64,000 nucleotides of DNA from Hyphomicrobiales bacterium (GCA_027489535.1 JAIXZO010000017.1:1-64000); one strand, 5' to 3'. Shown: positions 39,673 to 52,817, counted from the stretch's first letter. Numbers and translations: made by a program. Notes: generated by a model from the letters alone, not told the origin.

Positions 39673-41226
39673 CTAAGCCTCGGCGACTTCCTCGGTGCCG
39701 TCCTCGCCCGAGACGACGAGGTTTCTGCCGGATTTCTTCCCCGAATAAAGCGCCGTGTCGGCACGGCGATAGATCGTCGCCGCGCTGTCGCCCGCGCGGG
39801 CTTGCGTCACGCCCACCGTCACCGTGATCGGATGTCCGGCGATCGGTCTGCGCGCGAAGGAAAGCCGCAGCCGTTCCGCGAAGGCGAGGGCGTCACGGGC
39901 GTCGGTCTGAGGCAGGATGATGCCGAATTCCTCGCCGCCGACGCGCGCCGCAAGGTCGTCCTCCCGCACGATAGAGCGCAGGCGCCGACCGATGCCGATC
40001 AGCACCGTGTCGCCCACGCTGTGGCCGAAGGTGTCGTTGAACGACTTGAAATGGTCGACGTCGAACAGGATCAGCGCGAACGGCGTGCCGTAGCGGCTGA
40101 GATTGGCGATCTGCCGCTTCAATCGACTGTCGAAGGCGCGGCGATTGGGCATCCGCGTCAAGGAGTCGGTAGTGGAGATGGTCTTCAGGGTTTGCACCGC
40201 CTCCGCCAATTCCTTGGTGCGGCGTTCCACCTGCCGTTCGAGGTCCGCGGCCAGTTGTTGAGCCTCTTCGCGCCGCTTGCGCAGCCCCTCCACCGCGACC
40301 GCCAATCCTGCGCCCAGACCGGAGATGACCACCGCCATCAGCACGCCGATTCCGGTCAGGAAGTCCGTCGACGCGTCGGCCGCGGCGAGAACGGCCGCTT
40401 CGGAAATCCGCGTCGAAACGATCAGCGGAAAATCGGGAAGCTTGAAATCGAACGCGACGTAACGCGTGCCCTGCGCGTCGACTTCCGACGCGAGACCGGA
40501 CGGCGCCGCGCCCGACCGTTCGACGATGTCCCGCCGTGTAGCGCCGGCCGAGAGAGCGGCTTCGACGTCTTCGGACTGCATGCGCACGACGCCGTCGAGA
40601 CCGACGAGGGTGATCCGGTCGGTGGAGGACAATTCCAGCTTCTGCCAGAATTTTTCAAAGTAATAGGGGTCGAGCGAGGCGACGAGGATGCCGTAGAGCG
40701 ACCCGTCTGCGTTTGTCACGGCGCGCGTCAGCTGGATCGACCACTTCTTCGACACGCGCCCCAAGACGGGCTTGCCGATGTAGAGATCGCGACCTTCCTT
40801 GGTCACCGGATGATCGAGATGGACGCGAATATGCTCCCGGTCCGCCAATGAAATCGGCTCCGCGGGTCCGCGGTCCGTCTCGCGCATTCGTCCCGTCTGG
40901 TCCGTCAGGGAAAGGAGAACCAGATCCTTCGCTGCGAAGCCGTTCTCCGCGACGAGATCCTTGAGCGTCGTGCCGGCGGGGTTGTTGATGAGATCGCGCG
41001 CCGTGACCCTCATCAACCCGTCGACGGTGGCGATCGTCGCGCCGACGCGCTCGCCGAAGATGACCGATGCGTTGCGGGCCGTCGCTTGTGCTTCGAGAAC
41101 CGCAAGGCGTCTCGTCTCGCTCTTGAAATGCGAGAGAACGCTCCAGAACGCCGTGATCAGGACGACGCATCCCAAGATGATGCGGGATGACCGACGAACC
41201 GTTTTGAAAACCGTTGAAGCACTCAC
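39673..41226 (-). CDS. Membrane-bound diguanylate cyclase (GGDEF) with periplasmic sensor
   Basis: A 517-residue c-di-GMP synthase. An N-terminal membrane span (RIILGCVVLITAFWSVL) is followed by a periplasmic Cache-like sensor domain to about residue 285, a second span (LTGIGVLMAVVISGLGAGLAVAV), a coiled linker, and a GGDEF domain. The active site is GGEEF at residue 430, preceded by an intact inhibitory I-site RxxD (REDD) with the normal five-residue spacing, so the enzyme should be active and feedback-controlled. A 17-base palindrome lies 77 bases upstream. Confidence 0.93.
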   Translation of the reverse strand: MSASTVFKTVRRSSRIILGCVVLITAFWSVLSHFKSETRRLAVLEAQATARNASVIFGERVGATIATVDGLMRVTARDLINNPAGTTLKDLVAENGFAAKDLVLLSLTDQTGRMRETDRGPAEPISLADREHIRVHLDHPVTKEGRDLYIGKPVLGRVSKKWSIQLTRAVTNADGSLYGILVASLDPYYFEKFWQKLELSSTDRITLVGLDGVVRMQSEDVEAALSAGATRRDIVERSGAAPSGLASEVDAQGTRYVAFDFKLPDFPLIVSTRISEAAVLAAADASTDFLTGIGVLMAVVISGLGAGLAVAVEGLRKRREEAQQLAADLERQVERRTKELAEAVQTLKTISTTDSLTRMPNRRAFDSRLKRQIANLSRYGTPFALILFDVDHFKSFNDTFGHSVGDTVLIGIGRRLRSIVREDDLAARVGGEEFGIILPQTDARDALAFAERLRLSFARRPIAGHPITVTVGVTQARAGDSAATIYRRADTALYSGKKSGRNLVVSGEDGTEEVAEA

Positions 41227-41302
41227 GCCGGCACTTCTCTACTCGATGTCGTCGGGATGTTCGTCCGACTTGGTGTCGCCCGATATGGTCTAGTTAGCGC
41301 GG

Positions 41303-41319
41303 TTGCCCAATCTGGGCAA
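41303..41319. promoter_or_regulatory. Palindrome upstream of the diguanylate cyclase gene
   Basis: TTGCCCAATCTGGGCAA is a perfect inverted repeat with 7-base arms and a 3-base spacer, 77-93 bases before the leftward cyclase start. The size fits an operator for a dimeric regulator. The rest of the 370 bases between this gene and the tRNA gene shows no gene. Confidence 0.4.
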
Positions 41320-41596
41320 TATCGGACGTATTTGCCGGTTTTTATAAGAGGACGCGCGACGGACTTGAGACCGTGAGCGCAGGCACGGTTTTCGTTTCCT
41401 CTAGCGACACGGCCGATGACGGATCGTAACCGAAGAACGAATGTCGTCCCTCTCGCCATAATCAACGCGCGTAAGGATTGCAAACTGTGGTGAATGACCC
41501 GCCCGCCGACGGCCCGTGCGCGCCGGTGACGCCTCGGAGGGCGTCAAACCGATTGTCAAACTTTTCAGGGTGTGCCGCGTAAGTCTTTGAAATCGT

Positions 41597-41670
41597 TGGC
41601 TGGGGGACTAGGATTCGAACCTAGATTAACGGAGTCAGAGTCCGCTGTTCTACCGTTGAACTATCCCCCA
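41597..41670 (-). tRNA. tRNA-Gln (anticodon CUG)
   Basis: The minus strand reads TGGGGGATAGTTCAACGGTA at the 5' end, has an anticodon loop CTCTGAC (anticodon CTG, for Gln CAG), a normal TTCGAAT T-loop and an acceptor stem TGGGGGA/TCCCCCA followed by encoded GCCA. 74 bases with CCA. Confidence 0.95.
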
Positions 41671-41993
41671 ACGGGCCGCCCGAGGCGGCGGCGAGGCACG
41701 TGGCCTGCACGGGACGGGTGATTATCGAAGCGGGATCGCTTTGACAAGAGCCTTGGCGCCGTCGGATCGGTCGGAGACGAGAGTTCATGCGGCGGCGGAA
41801 GCGCGCGCCTCCGCTTCCACGCCGCGGCGCGGCTCTTGTCTTCACGCTGCCGCGGCCCTTGGCGCGGCGGGTTTGCGCCCCATGTCGTCGGTATTCCGCA
41901 CGTCTGACGTTGCGGAACGATTTCGGGGTGCGCGGTCATCTGATACATCAGCAAGTCGCGCGCTCGAGTTCTGCGCGTCTTCGGAGCCTCGAC
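41671..41993. other. 323-base region between tRNA-Gln and the RND operon
   Basis: No gene is supported here. The frame upstream of the adaptor start is open but has no signal sequence or start site of quality. The inverted repeat at 41894-41917 is the only notable feature. Confidence 0.5.
41894..41917. promoter_or_regulatory. Inverted repeat upstream of the RND efflux operon
   Basis: TTCCGCA and TGCGGAA form 7-base arms around a 10-base centre (CGTCTGACGT), 76 bases before the adaptor start. The size and position suit an operator for a TetR- or MarR-type repressor, but no regulator gene adjoins the operon. Confidence 0.4.
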
Positions 41994-43235
41994 ATGAAGA
42001 GCCGTTCCACCCTTTTGACGATCGCCGGCGTCCTCGGGCTGGCCGTGGCCGGAAGCTGGGCCTTTGCCCAACAGCCGCCGCAAGGCGCGGCCACGCCTCC
42101 GGCGGCGGGGCAGGGCGGAGCGCAGGGACAGCGGCCGGGCGGCGGCGCGCCGGGGCAGGGTTCGGCTCCGCGCTCCGTGCCCGTGGCGCTCGGAAAGGCG
42201 ACGAAATCGGCGGTTCCGGTGCGTTTCGACACCATCGGCACTGTGCAGCCGGTCGCGAGCGTCACGCTGCGTTCGCGCGTCGAGAGCCAGATCGTGGAAG
42301 TGGCGTTCAAGGACGGCGCCGTCGTCAAGAAGGACGACGTTCTGGTGCGGCTCGACTCGCGCGGCATCGAAGCGCAGGTCAAACAGGCCGAAGCCAACAT
42401 CCTGCGCTCGCAGGCCCAGCTCGAACAGGCGCAGCGCGACGTCCGGCGCTTCGAGCAGCTGCTCGCCAATGATGCGGGCTCCCGCGTCAATCTCGACAAC
42501 AGCCGCACGCAGGTCGCGACGTTCTCCGCGCAGATCCGGGCGGACGAGGCGGCTCTCGAAAATCTGCGGGTGTCGCTGTCCTATTACACCATCCGTTCGC
42601 CCATCACGGGCCGCGCCGGCGTCGCCGGCCTCAAGGAAGGCAACATCGCCAAGACCGGCGACGGCAGCCCGCCTCTGGCCACGATCAACCAGACCACGCC
42701 GATCTACGTCGTCTTCTCGGTGCCGCAACGTTTCCTTCAGGATGTGCGCGCCGCCCGCGACGACGCCTCGTCCCGCGTCGAGGTGACGCCGCAGGGGAGC
42801 ACCAAGGCCGTGGTCGGGCGCGTCGGCGTCATCGACAATGCGGTCGATGCGGCTTCGGGCACCATCACGGTCCGCGCCGAGGTCGAGAACGCCGAAGAAC
42901 TGCTGTGGCCCGGCCAGTTGTGCAACGTGCGCGTCGTGTTCCGGACGGAGCCGAACGCCGTGGCCGTGCCGCGCGAGGCGGTGCAGAGCGGCCAACGCGG
43001 CAGCTTCGTCTTCGTGGTGGTCGACAACGTCGCCAAGGTGCGCCCCGTCACGGTGGCGCGCTCGGTCGACAAGCTCTCCGTCATCTCCGAGGGGCTGACG
43101 GGCGACGAAACGGTCGTCACCGACGGCCAGATGCTGTTGACCGACGGCATGCGCGTCGAGCCGCGCGGCGGCGGTGCGCCGGGTCAGGGCCCGGGCCCGA
43201 GCGCCGCCGGCGAACCGCGGAAGGGAGCCTCCTGA
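41994..43235 (+). CDS. RND efflux periplasmic adaptor subunit (MdtA-like)
   Basis: The 413-residue membrane fusion protein links an RND pump to the outer membrane. It has a signal peptide (LLTIAGVLGLAVAGSWAFAQ), a low-complexity Gly/Pro/Gln linker (residues 25-62), lipoyl half motifs (RSRVESQIVEVAFKDGAVVKKDD and YYTIRSPITGRAGVAG), an alpha hairpin between them, and beta-barrel and membrane-proximal domains to the end. Its TGA shares a base with the ATG of the pump gene, so the two are coupled. No outer-membrane factor gene lies here. Confidence 0.93.
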   Translation: MKSRSTLLTIAGVLGLAVAGSWAFAQQPPQGAATPPAAGQGGAQGQRPGGGAPGQGSAPRSVPVALGKATKSAVPVRFDTIGTVQPVASVTLRSRVESQIVEVAFKDGAVVKKDDVLVRLDSRGIEAQVKQAEANILRSQAQLEQAQRDVRRFEQLLANDAGSRVNLDNSRTQVATFSAQIRADEAALENLRVSLSYYTIRSPITGRAGVAGLKEGNIAKTGDGSPPLATINQTTPIYVVFSVPQRFLQDVRAARDDASSRVEVTPQGSTKAVVGRVGVIDNAVDAASGTITVRAEVENAEELLWPGQLCNVRVVFRTEPNAVAVPREAVQSGQRGSFVFVVVDNVAKVRPVTVARSVDKLSVISEGLTGDETVVTDGQMLLTDGMRVEPRGGGAPGQGPGPSAAGEPRKGAS

Positions 43236-46200
43236 TGGGTCTGCCCGAACTCTGCATCCGCCGCCCGGTGATGACCACGCTCATCACCATGAGCTTCATC
43301 ATCTTCGGCCTGTTCGCCTATCGGCAATTGCCCGTGGCGGCGCTGCCGCGGGTCGACTTCCCCACCATCAACGTTCAGGCGCAATTGCCGGGCGCGAGCC
43401 CGGAGACGATGGCCGCCTCGGTGGCCGCCCCGCTCGAACGGCAATTCGCCAACATTTCCGGCATCACCTCGCTCACCTCGGTGTCCGGTCAGGGTTCGAC
43501 CTCGATCACGATCCAGTTCGACCTCGACCGCAATATCGACGGCGCGGCGCTCGACGTGCAGGCCGCGATCAGTTCCTCGCTGCGTCGTCTCCCCGCCGAT
43601 CTGCCGAACCCGCCGAGCTTCCGGAAAGTGAACCCGGCCGACCAGCCGATCCTGTTTCTGATCGTCAGCTCGTCCACGCTGCCGCTGTCGCGCGTCAACG
43701 ATTTCGCCGAAACCGTTCTGCAGCAACAGATTTCACAGATTCCGGGCGTGGCGCAGGTCAACGTCTTCGGCTCGCAGAAATACGCCGTGCGCATCTTCGC
43801 GGATCCCGAGGCGACGGCCGCACGTGGCCTGTCCTTCGCCGACATCCGCGCCGCGATCGCGGCGGCCAATTCCAATCAGCCGACCGGAACGCTGCGCGGC
43901 GAACGCCAGCGCATCACCATCGAAGCGTCGGGCCAGCTCGAGAAGGCCGCCGACTACTCGTCCTTGATCATTTCCTCCAAGAACGGCGTGCCGGTTCGTC
44001 TGGAAGACATCGCGACGGCCAAGGACTCGGTCGAGAACGACCAGATCGCGAGCTGGTTCAACGGCGAACGTTCGCTGATCCTCGCCATCTACCGCCAGTC
44101 GGACGGCAATACCGTCGAGGTCGTCGACGCGATCCGCTCGCGCGTGCCGCAATATCGCGAGCAGCTGCCGGCCTCGATCAATCTCTCCGTCCTCAACGAC
44201 CGGTCGGTGCCGATCCGCGAAGCGGTCTACGACGTCCAGTTCACGCTGATGTTGTCGATCTTCCTCGTGGTGATGGTGATCTTCCTGTTCCTGAAGTCCG
44301 CCACGGCAACCCTGATCCCGGCCTTGGCGCTGCCGGTTTCGCTGATCGGCACCTTCGCCGCGATGCACGTCTTCGGCTACTCCATCGACAACATCTCGCT
44401 GCTGGCGCTGACGCTGTCGGTCGGCTTCGTCGTCGACGACGCGATCGTGATGCTCGAGAACATCATGCGCCATGTCGAGGAGGGCATGCCGCCCTTCGAG
44501 GCCGCGCTGAAGGGCTCGCGCGAAATCGGCTTCACCATCGTTTCGATCACGCTTTCGTTGGTGGCCGTGTTCATCCCCGTGTTCTTCATGGGCGGCGTGG
44601 TGGGGCGCGTGTTCCGCGAATTCGCGGCCACGATTTCGGTCGCCATTCTCGTGTCGGGCTTCGTGTCCCTGACACTGACGCCGATGTTGTGCGCGCGCAT
44701 TCTGCGCCCCGTCGATCATCACAAGAAGCCGGGCCTCTTCTCGCGCATCGTCGATGCCGGCTTCGACGGCATGCTCACCGCCTATCGCGTGACGCTCGAC
44801 ATCGTGCTGCGCTGGCGTCTCGTCGTGCTGGCCCTGACGATCTCGACCGTCTTCATCACCGCGCATTTCTACAGCGAAGTGCCCAAGGGCTTCTTCCCGC
44901 AGGAGGATACGGGCCTGTTGCGCGCCGCCACCGAGGGGCAGCCCGATGCCTCCTTCGAGACGCTTGCGGCACGCCAGCAGGCGATGATGGACATCATCCG
45001 CAAGGATCCGGCCGTCGATTACCTCACCGGCAACATCGGCAACTTCGCCGTCAATCAGGGTTTCATGTTCATTGCGCTGAAGCCGCGCGACCAGCGCGAC
45101 GAGGTCGGCAAGATCATCGGACGATTGCGCGCCGCCACGCGCAACGTGCCCGGCATGACGGTGGTGTTCCAGTCGGTCCAGAACATCAACCTCAACGCGG
45201 GCCGCCAGTCCCGTGCGCAATATCAGTACACGCTCCAGAGCCCCGATCTGCAGGACCTCTACAAGGCGGGTCCGCTGATGCGGGACGTGATGTCGAGGCT
45301 GCCCGAACTGCGCGACGTCAACAGCGATCTGCAGCTCGCCAATCCGCAGGCCGTCGTCGAAATCGACCGCGAGCGCGCGGCCAATCTCGGCATCACGTCG
45401 GAGCAAATTCGCCAGACGCTTTACGGCGCGTTCGGCTCGCGCCAGATCTCGACGATCTTCACGCCGGCCAACGACTATCAGGTGATCCTGGAGGCCGACC
45501 GGACGTTCCAGACGGACCCGCAGGCGCTCGCCCGCCTCTTCGTGAAGAGCCCGACGGGTCAGAACGTGCCGCTCGATGCGGTGGCCACGATCAACCGCAG
45601 CGTCGGCCCGCTCTCCATCGGGCGGCAGGCGCAGCAGCCCGCCGTCACGATCTCCTTCAACGTCCCGCCCGGCACCTCGCTCGGCGAGGCGGTCTCCGCG
45701 ATCCGTGCCGCGGAGCGTCAGACGGGCCTGCCGGCCTCGGTTTCCACCGGCTTCGCCGGGTCGGCCCAGCTGTTCCAAGACGCGCTCAAGGGGCAGGGAC
45801 TGTTGATCCTCGCCGCCGTGCTCGTCATCTACATCGTGCTGGGCGTGCTCTATGAGAGCTTCATCCACCCGATCACGATCTTGTCGGGCCTGCCCTCCGC
45901 GGGTCTCGGGGCGATCCTAGCGCTGCAATATTACGGGCTCGACCTGTCCGTGATCGCCATCATCGGCATCTTGCTGCTGATCGGCATCGTGAAGAAGAAC
46001 GCCATCATGATGGTGGACTTCGCGCTGGAGCGACGGCGCGAGGGGGTGGACGCCGCCTCCGCCATCCGCGAGGCGGCGCTGCTGCGCTTCCGCCCGATTA
46101 TGATGACGACTTTTGCCGCGTTGCTCGGCACCTTGCCCATCGCCGTCGGCCATGGTGCGGGCTCCGAGCTGCGTCAGCCGCTCGGCATCGCCGTGGTGGG

Positions 46201-46384
46201 CGGCCTGATGTTCTCGCAGCTCCTCACGCTCTACATCACCCCCGTCGTCTACATCTATCTCGACAAGGTGGAATCCTGGCTCAAGCGCGGGTCCAAGATT
46301 CCCGTGTCGGCCGAAGAACCGGTCGGCGAACCGGCCGTCGTGCCGGGGGCCGTGCCGTCCGGCGTGTTGCGCGACCGCTCCTGA
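43235..46384 (+). CDS. RND efflux transporter permease (MdtB/AcrB-like)
   Basis: A 1049-residue proton-driven efflux pump of the HAE-1 type. Membrane segment 4 keeps the proton-relay aspartate pair in VGFVVDDAIVMLEN, and segment 10 the lysine in GIVKKNAIMMVDFAL. The pore and docking domains have normal length (RQLPVAALPRVDFPTI at the start, GFFPQEDTGLL before the second porter half). MdtB-like members export drugs, bile salts or metals; the substrate is not evident. The second gene of a two-gene operon. Confidence 0.95.
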   Translation: MGLPELCIRRPVMTTLITMSFIIFGLFAYRQLPVAALPRVDFPTINVQAQLPGASPETMAASVAAPLERQFANISGITSLTSVSGQGSTSITIQFDLDRNIDGAALDVQAAISSSLRRLPADLPNPPSFRKVNPADQPILFLIVSSSTLPLSRVNDFAETVLQQQISQIPGVAQVNVFGSQKYAVRIFADPEATAARGLSFADIRAAIAAANSNQPTGTLRGERQRITIEASGQLEKAADYSSLIISSKNGVPVRLEDIATAKDSVENDQIASWFNGERSLILAIYRQSDGNTVEVVDAIRSRVPQYREQLPASINLSVLNDRSVPIREAVYDVQFTLMLSIFLVVMVIFLFLKSATATLIPALALPVSLIGTFAAMHVFGYSIDNISLLALTLSVGFVVDDAIVMLENIMRHVEEGMPPFEAALKGSREIGFTIVSITLSLVAVFIPVFFMGGVVGRVFREFAATISVAILVSGFVSLTLTPMLCARILRPVDHHKKPGLFSRIVDAGFDGMLTAYRVTLDIVLRWRLVVLALTISTVFITAHFYSEVPKGFFPQEDTGLLRAATEGQPDASFETLAARQQAMMDIIRKDPAVDYLTGNIGNFAVNQGFMFIALKPRDQRDEVGKIIGRLRAATRNVPGMTVVFQSVQNINLNAGRQSRAQYQYTLQSPDLQDLYKAGPLMRDVMSRLPELRDVNSDLQLANPQAVVEIDRERAANLGITSEQIRQTLYGAFGSRQISTIFTPANDYQVILEADRTFQTDPQALARLFVKSPTGQNVPLDAVATINRSVGPLSIGRQAQQPAVTISFNVPPGTSLGEAVSAIRAAERQTGLPASVSTGFAGSAQLFQDALKGQGLLILAAVLVIYIVLGVLYESFIHPITILSGLPSAGLGAILALQYYGLDLSVIAIIGILLLIGIVKKNAIMMVDFALERRREGVDAASAIREAALLRFRPIMMTTFAALLGTLPIAVGHGAGSELRQPLGIAVVGGLMFSQLLTLYITPVVYIYLDKVESWLKRGSKIPVSAEEPVGEPAVVPGAVPSGVLRDRS

Positions 46385-46473
46385 GCCTTTGCACCCGTGT
46401 TTCTCCCCGGCGCGCTTTCGCCGGGGAGACGACGTGCTAGACTGACCCTCGAACAGAGAGATCGGAGAGCCCC

Positions 46474-47556
46474 GTGACGGCGAACCAGCCGACGCGCGAG
46501 GCGGCACGTGCTTCGAGACCGGAGCCGCAGCATGAGGGGTACGGAACGGATCGTCGTTTCGGACCGCGGTCGACCTATGCCGCGCTCGATCTCGGCACCA
46601 ACAATTGCCGGCTTCTGATCGCGCGGCCCTCCGCCTCCGGTTTTCGCGTCGTCGAGGCGTTTTCACGCATCGTGCGGCTGGGCGAGGGGATCGGGCTGTC
46701 CAACACGCTGAACGAAAAAGCCATCCGCCGAACGATCGACGCCTTGAAGGTGTGCCGCGCCAAGATGCAGGCGCGCGGGGTCGATCGTGCGCGTCTGATC
46801 GCGACGGAAGCGTGCCGTTCCGCCGAAAACGGCGACGACTTCATCGAACGCGTGTTCGAGGAAACCGGCATCCGATTGGAAGTCGTCGATCGCCGCACTG
46901 AAGCGCATCTCGCGGCTGCGGGCTGCGCGGCGCTGGCCGACCCGGATTCCGAGGGCGTGGTGCTGTTCGACATCGGCGGCGGCTCCTCCGAAATCGTGTG
47001 GCTCGACCGCGACGACGATCCGAGCCGCAGCGACGTCGAGCGCCTCGTCCGCTCCTGGACCTCGCTGCCGCTCGGCGTCGTGACCTTGGCGGAACGCTAC
47101 GGCGGCCATCACGTGACGCCCGACTCCTACGCCGCGATGGTCGAAGACGTGCGCGGCAAGCTCCAGCCCTTCGCCGACGATCTCGCGGCCCAGCGCGCCA
47201 AGGGGTTGTTCCATACGCTCGGCACCTCGGGCACCGTCACCACGCTGGCGGGCATCCATCTCGATCTGCCGAAATACGACCGGCGCGCGGTGGACGGATT
47301 GTGGATGAGCGACGACGCCGTGACGGCCGTCATCCGGCGGCTCCTCGCGATGAACTATGACCAGCGGGCCGCGAATCCGTGTATCGGGCATGAGCGGGCC
47401 GATCTGGTCTTGGCGGGCTGCGCCGTGCTGGACGCGATCCGCGCCTTTTTCCCGACGCCGCGTCTGCGCATCGCCGACCGCGGGCTGCGGGAGGGATTGT
47501 TGATCCGCATGATGGCCGAAGACGGCGTGTGGCAAAGCGGAGGAACGCGATCGTGA
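46474..47556 (+). CDS. Ppx/GppA family phosphatase
   Basis: A 360-residue exopolyphosphatase/pppGpp phosphatase of the ASKHA fold. It has [13 protein letters not shown], the base [12 protein letters not shown] region, [11 protein letters not shown] and [10 protein letters not shown]. It is the short form, lacking the C-terminal HD-like domain of E. coli Ppx, as usual in Alphaproteobacteria. Translation starts at GTG 46474; GAGAG precedes it. The stop overlaps the next gene (rlmE) by four bases. Confidence 0.92.
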   Translation: MTANQPTREAARASRPEPQHEGYGTDRRFGPRSTYAALDLGTNNCRLLIARPSASGFRVVEAFSRIVRLGEGIGLSNTLNEKAIRRTIDALKVCRAKMQARGVDRARLIATEACRSAENGDDFIERVFEETGIRLEVVDRRTEAHLAAAGCAALADPDSEGVVLFDIGGGSSEIVWLDRDDDPSRSDVERLVRSWTSLPLGVVTLAERYGGHHVTPDSYAAMVEDVRGKLQPFADDLAAQRAKGLFHTLGTSGTVTTLAGIHLDLPKYDRRAVDGLWMSDDAVTAVIRRLLAMNYDQRAANPCIGHERADLVLAGCAVLDAIRAFFPTPRLRIADRGLREGLLIRMMAEDGVWQSGGTRS

Positions 47557-48308
47557 CGGGTACGGGTTCCGGTTCTGGAGCGGGTTCGGGCTCCGGCCGC
47601 GAGGGCGGTCGGTCGCTCAAGCAGCGCGTGAAATCCACGAAAAATCGCACCATTTCGCAGACGCGCTGGCTCGAACGCCAGCTCAACGATCCCTATGTCG
47701 CGCGCGCCAAGCGCGAGGGGCGGCGCTCGCGTGCGGCCTACAAGATCATCGAGATCGACGAGAAGGCCGGGCTGTTCAAGCCGGGCGGACGCATCGTCGA
47801 CCTGGGCGCCGCGCCCGGCGGATGGGCGCAATACGCCGCCGAAAAGGTGAAGTCGGAGGAGGGCCGGGGCAAGGTGATCGGGATCGATCTTCTGCCCATC
47901 GACCCGCTGCCCGGCGTCGAATTCGCGGTGATGGACTTCAACGACGAGGACGCGCCCGAACGCCTGATGGAGATGCTCGGCGGCGAAGCCGACGTCGTGA
48001 TGTCGGACATGGCGGCCAATACCACCGGCCACAAGAAGACCGACCATCTGCGCATCATCGGACTGGCGGAGCTCGCCGTGGAGTTCGCGCGCGACGTCTT
48101 GGCCCCGGGCGGGACTTTCGTCGCCAAGGTGTTCCAAGGCGGAACCGAGAACCAGTTGCTGGCCGATCTGAAGCGCGATTTCGCCGTCGTGAAGCACATG
48201 AAGCCCTCGGCCAGCCGGGCGGATTCGTCGGAGCTTTACGTCTTGGCGACGGGATTTCGCGGGCGCGGCGTCGTCGAGCGGCCTTCGTCCGACCGGCACG
48301 AGCGTTGA
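47553..48308 (+). CDS. rlmE: 23S rRNA 2'-O-methyltransferase RlmE (FtsJ)
   Basis: RlmE methylates the 2'-OH of U2552 in 23S rRNA. The 251-residue protein has the catalytic K-D-K-E tetrad: Lys in [10 protein letters not shown], Asp in [12 protein letters not shown], Lys in FVAKVFQGG and Glu in [10 protein letters not shown], plus SAM motif [15 protein letters not shown] Gly/Ser-rich N-terminal extension precedes the fold. GTG 47553 is favoured because GGAGG lies eight bases upstream and it overlaps the ppx stop (GTGA); a GTG at 47529 would add eight residues. Confidence 0.94.
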   Translation: MTGTGSGSGAGSGSGREGGRSLKQRVKSTKNRTISQTRWLERQLNDPYVARAKREGRRSRAAYKIIEIDEKAGLFKPGGRIVDLGAAPGGWAQYAAEKVKSEEGRGKVIGIDLLPIDPLPGVEFAVMDFNDEDAPERLMEMLGGEADVVMSDMAANTTGHKKTDHLRIIGLAELAVEFARDVLAPGGTFVAKVFQGGTENQLLADLKRDFAVVKHMKPSASRADSSELYVLATGFRGRGVVERPSSDRHER

Positions 48309-48325
48309 TGCTGATCTTTTTTGCA

Positions 48326-48378
48326 GTGCAAAATGCACCGCCATATTTGGAATCGGCGGATCTCGTGCTAACAGCACG
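48326..48378. promoter_or_regulatory. Two GTGC-N5-GCAC palindromes upstream of guaB
   Basis: GTGCAAAATGCAC (48326-48338) and GTGCTAACAGCAC within CGTGCTAACAGCACG (48364-48378) share the form GTGC[AT]AA[AC][AT]GCAC and are 39 bases apart, centre to centre. A third palindrome of different sequence, GAACGAACCTCGTTC, follows at 48396-48410. Together they fill the 132-base gap before guaB and may be operators for a regulator of guanine nucleotide synthesis. The regulator is not known from the sequence. Confidence 0.4.
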
Positions 48379-48425
48379 CGCCAACTCGCGGCTTTGAACG
48401 AACCTCGTTCGGCCTGCCGAATTGA

Positions 48426-51226
<2,801 letters not shown>

Positions 51227-51257
51227 GCATGGGCTCGCCTTGGCTTAACCGGACATC

Positions 51258-52817
51258 ATGACCGAGCATCAACACGACAAGATCCTCATCGTCGACTTCG
51301 GCAGCCAAGTCACCCAGCTGATCGCGCGCCGCGTGCGCGAAGAGGGCGTCTATTCCGAGATCGTCCCGTTCCAGTCGGCCGAGAAGGCCTTCCGCGAGAT
51401 GAAGCCCAAGGCGGTCATCCTGTCGGGCGGCCCGGCGTCGGTGACGGAGATGGATACGCCGCGCGCGCCGCAGGGCGTGTTCGAGGCGGGCGTGCCGGTG
51501 CTCGGCATCTGCTACGGCGAGCAGACCATGGCCTCCCAGCTCGGCGGCCTCGTGGAAGCCGGCCATCACCGCGAATTCGGCCGCGCCGAAGTCGAGGTGA
51601 AGTCCGACAGCCCGCTGTTCGACGGCGTGTGGAGCAAGGGCGAACGCTATCCCGTGTGGATGAGCCACGGCGACCGCGTCACGCGGCTGCCCGAAGGCTT
51701 CGAGGTCATCGCGGTCTCCGAGAACGCGCCCTTCGCCGCCGTGGCGAACGAGGCCAAGAAATTCTACGGCGTGCAGTTCCACCCCGAAGTCGTGCACACC
51801 CCGCACGGCGCGGGCCTGCTGCGCAATTTCGTCCGCAAGATCGCGGGCTGCACCGGCGATTGGTCGATGAAGGCCTTCCGCGAGGAGGCCATCGCCCGCA
51901 TCCGCGCGCAGGTCGGCACCGGGCGCGTCATCTGCGGTCTGTCGGGCGGCGTCGACTCCGCCGTCGCGGCCGTGCTGATTCACGAGGCCATCGGCGACCA
52001 GCTCACCTGCGTCTTCGTCGATCACGGCCTGTTGCGCCTCGGCGAAGGCAAGAAGGTCGCGGCGCTGTTTCGCGACAGCTTCAACATCCCCCTCGTGCAT
52101 GTCGACGCGGAGGAAACCTTCCTCGCCGCGCTCGCCGGCATCGACGACCCCGAGGCCAAGCGCAAGACCATCGGCCGCCTCTTCATCGAGGTGTTCGACG
52201 AGGAGGCCCGCAAGCTCGGCGGCGCGGATTTCCTCGCCCAAGGCACGCTCTATCCCGACGTGATCGAAAGCGTCTCCTTCACCGGCGGCCCCTCGGTCAC
52301 CATCAAGTCGCACCACAATGTCGGCGGCCTGCCCGAGCGCATGAAGATGAAGCTCGTGGAGCCGCTGCGCGAATTGTTCAAGGACGAGGTGCGCAAGCTC
52401 GGCCGCGAACTCGGCCTGCCGGAAGCCTTCGTCGGCCGCCACCCGTTCCCGGGTCCCGGTCTCGCCATCCGCATTCCCGGCGCGGTGACGAAGGAGAAAT
52501 GCGACATCCTTCGCCTCGCCGACGAGATCTATCTCGAAGAAATCCGCCGCGCGGGCCTCTACGACGACATCTGGCAGGCCTTCGCCGTGCTGCTGCCGGT
52601 GCGCACCGTGGGCGTGATGGGCGACGGCCGCACCTATGACAGCGTCTGCGCGCTGCGCGCCGTCACCTCCGTCGACGGCATGACCGCCGACTTCTACCCC
52701 TTCGACATGAACTTCCTCGGCCGCGCCGCCACCCGCATCATCAACGAAGTCCGCGGCATCAACCGGGTGGTCTACGACGTGACCAGCAAGCCGCCGGGGA
52801 CGATCGAGTGGGAGTGA
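51258..52817 (+). CDS. guaA: GMP synthase (glutamine-hydrolysing)
   Basis: GuaA aminates XMP to GMP with glutamine and ATP. The 519-residue protein has a class I amidotransferase domain (catalytic Cys in [11 protein letters not shown], His in FHPEVVHT), an ATP-pyrophosphatase domain with the P-loop [13 protein letters not shown], and the C-terminal dimer domain ([26 protein letters not shown]). The gene is intact to its usual end. The 3' end of guaA is a known island attachment point; the sequence after it is AT-richer and carries an OLD nuclease gene. Confidence 0.97.
   Translation: MTEHQHDKILIVDFGSQVTQLIARRVREEGVYSEIVPFQSAEKAFREMKPKAVILSGGPASVTEMDTPRAPQGVFEAGVPVLGICYGEQTMASQLGGLVEAGHHREFGRAEVEVKSDSPLFDGVWSKGERYPVWMSHGDRVTRLPEGFEVIAVSENAPFAAVANEAKKFYGVQFHPEVVHTPHGAGLLRNFVRKIAGCTGDWSMKAFREEAIARIRAQVGTGRVICGLSGGVDSAVAAVLIHEAIGDQLTCVFVDHGLLRLGEGKKVAALFRDSFNIPLVHVDAEETFLAALAGIDDPEAKRKTIGRLFIEVFDEEARKLGGADFLAQGTLYPDVIESVSFTGGPSVTIKSHHNVGGLPERMKMKLVEPLRELFKDEVRKLGRELGLPEAFVGRHPFPGPGLAIRIPGAVTKEKCDILRLADEIYLEEIRRAGLYDDIWQAFAVLLPVRTVGVMGDGRTYDSVCALRAVTSVDGMTADFYPFDMNFLGRAATRIINEVRGINRVVYDVTSKPPGTIEWE

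Noticed and set aside
43733-45868. A 711-codon minus-strand frame opposite the RND pump gene
   Set aside because: Composition is low-complexity (Arg, Asp, His, Glu) and mirrors the pump's codon pattern. No start site or family motif.
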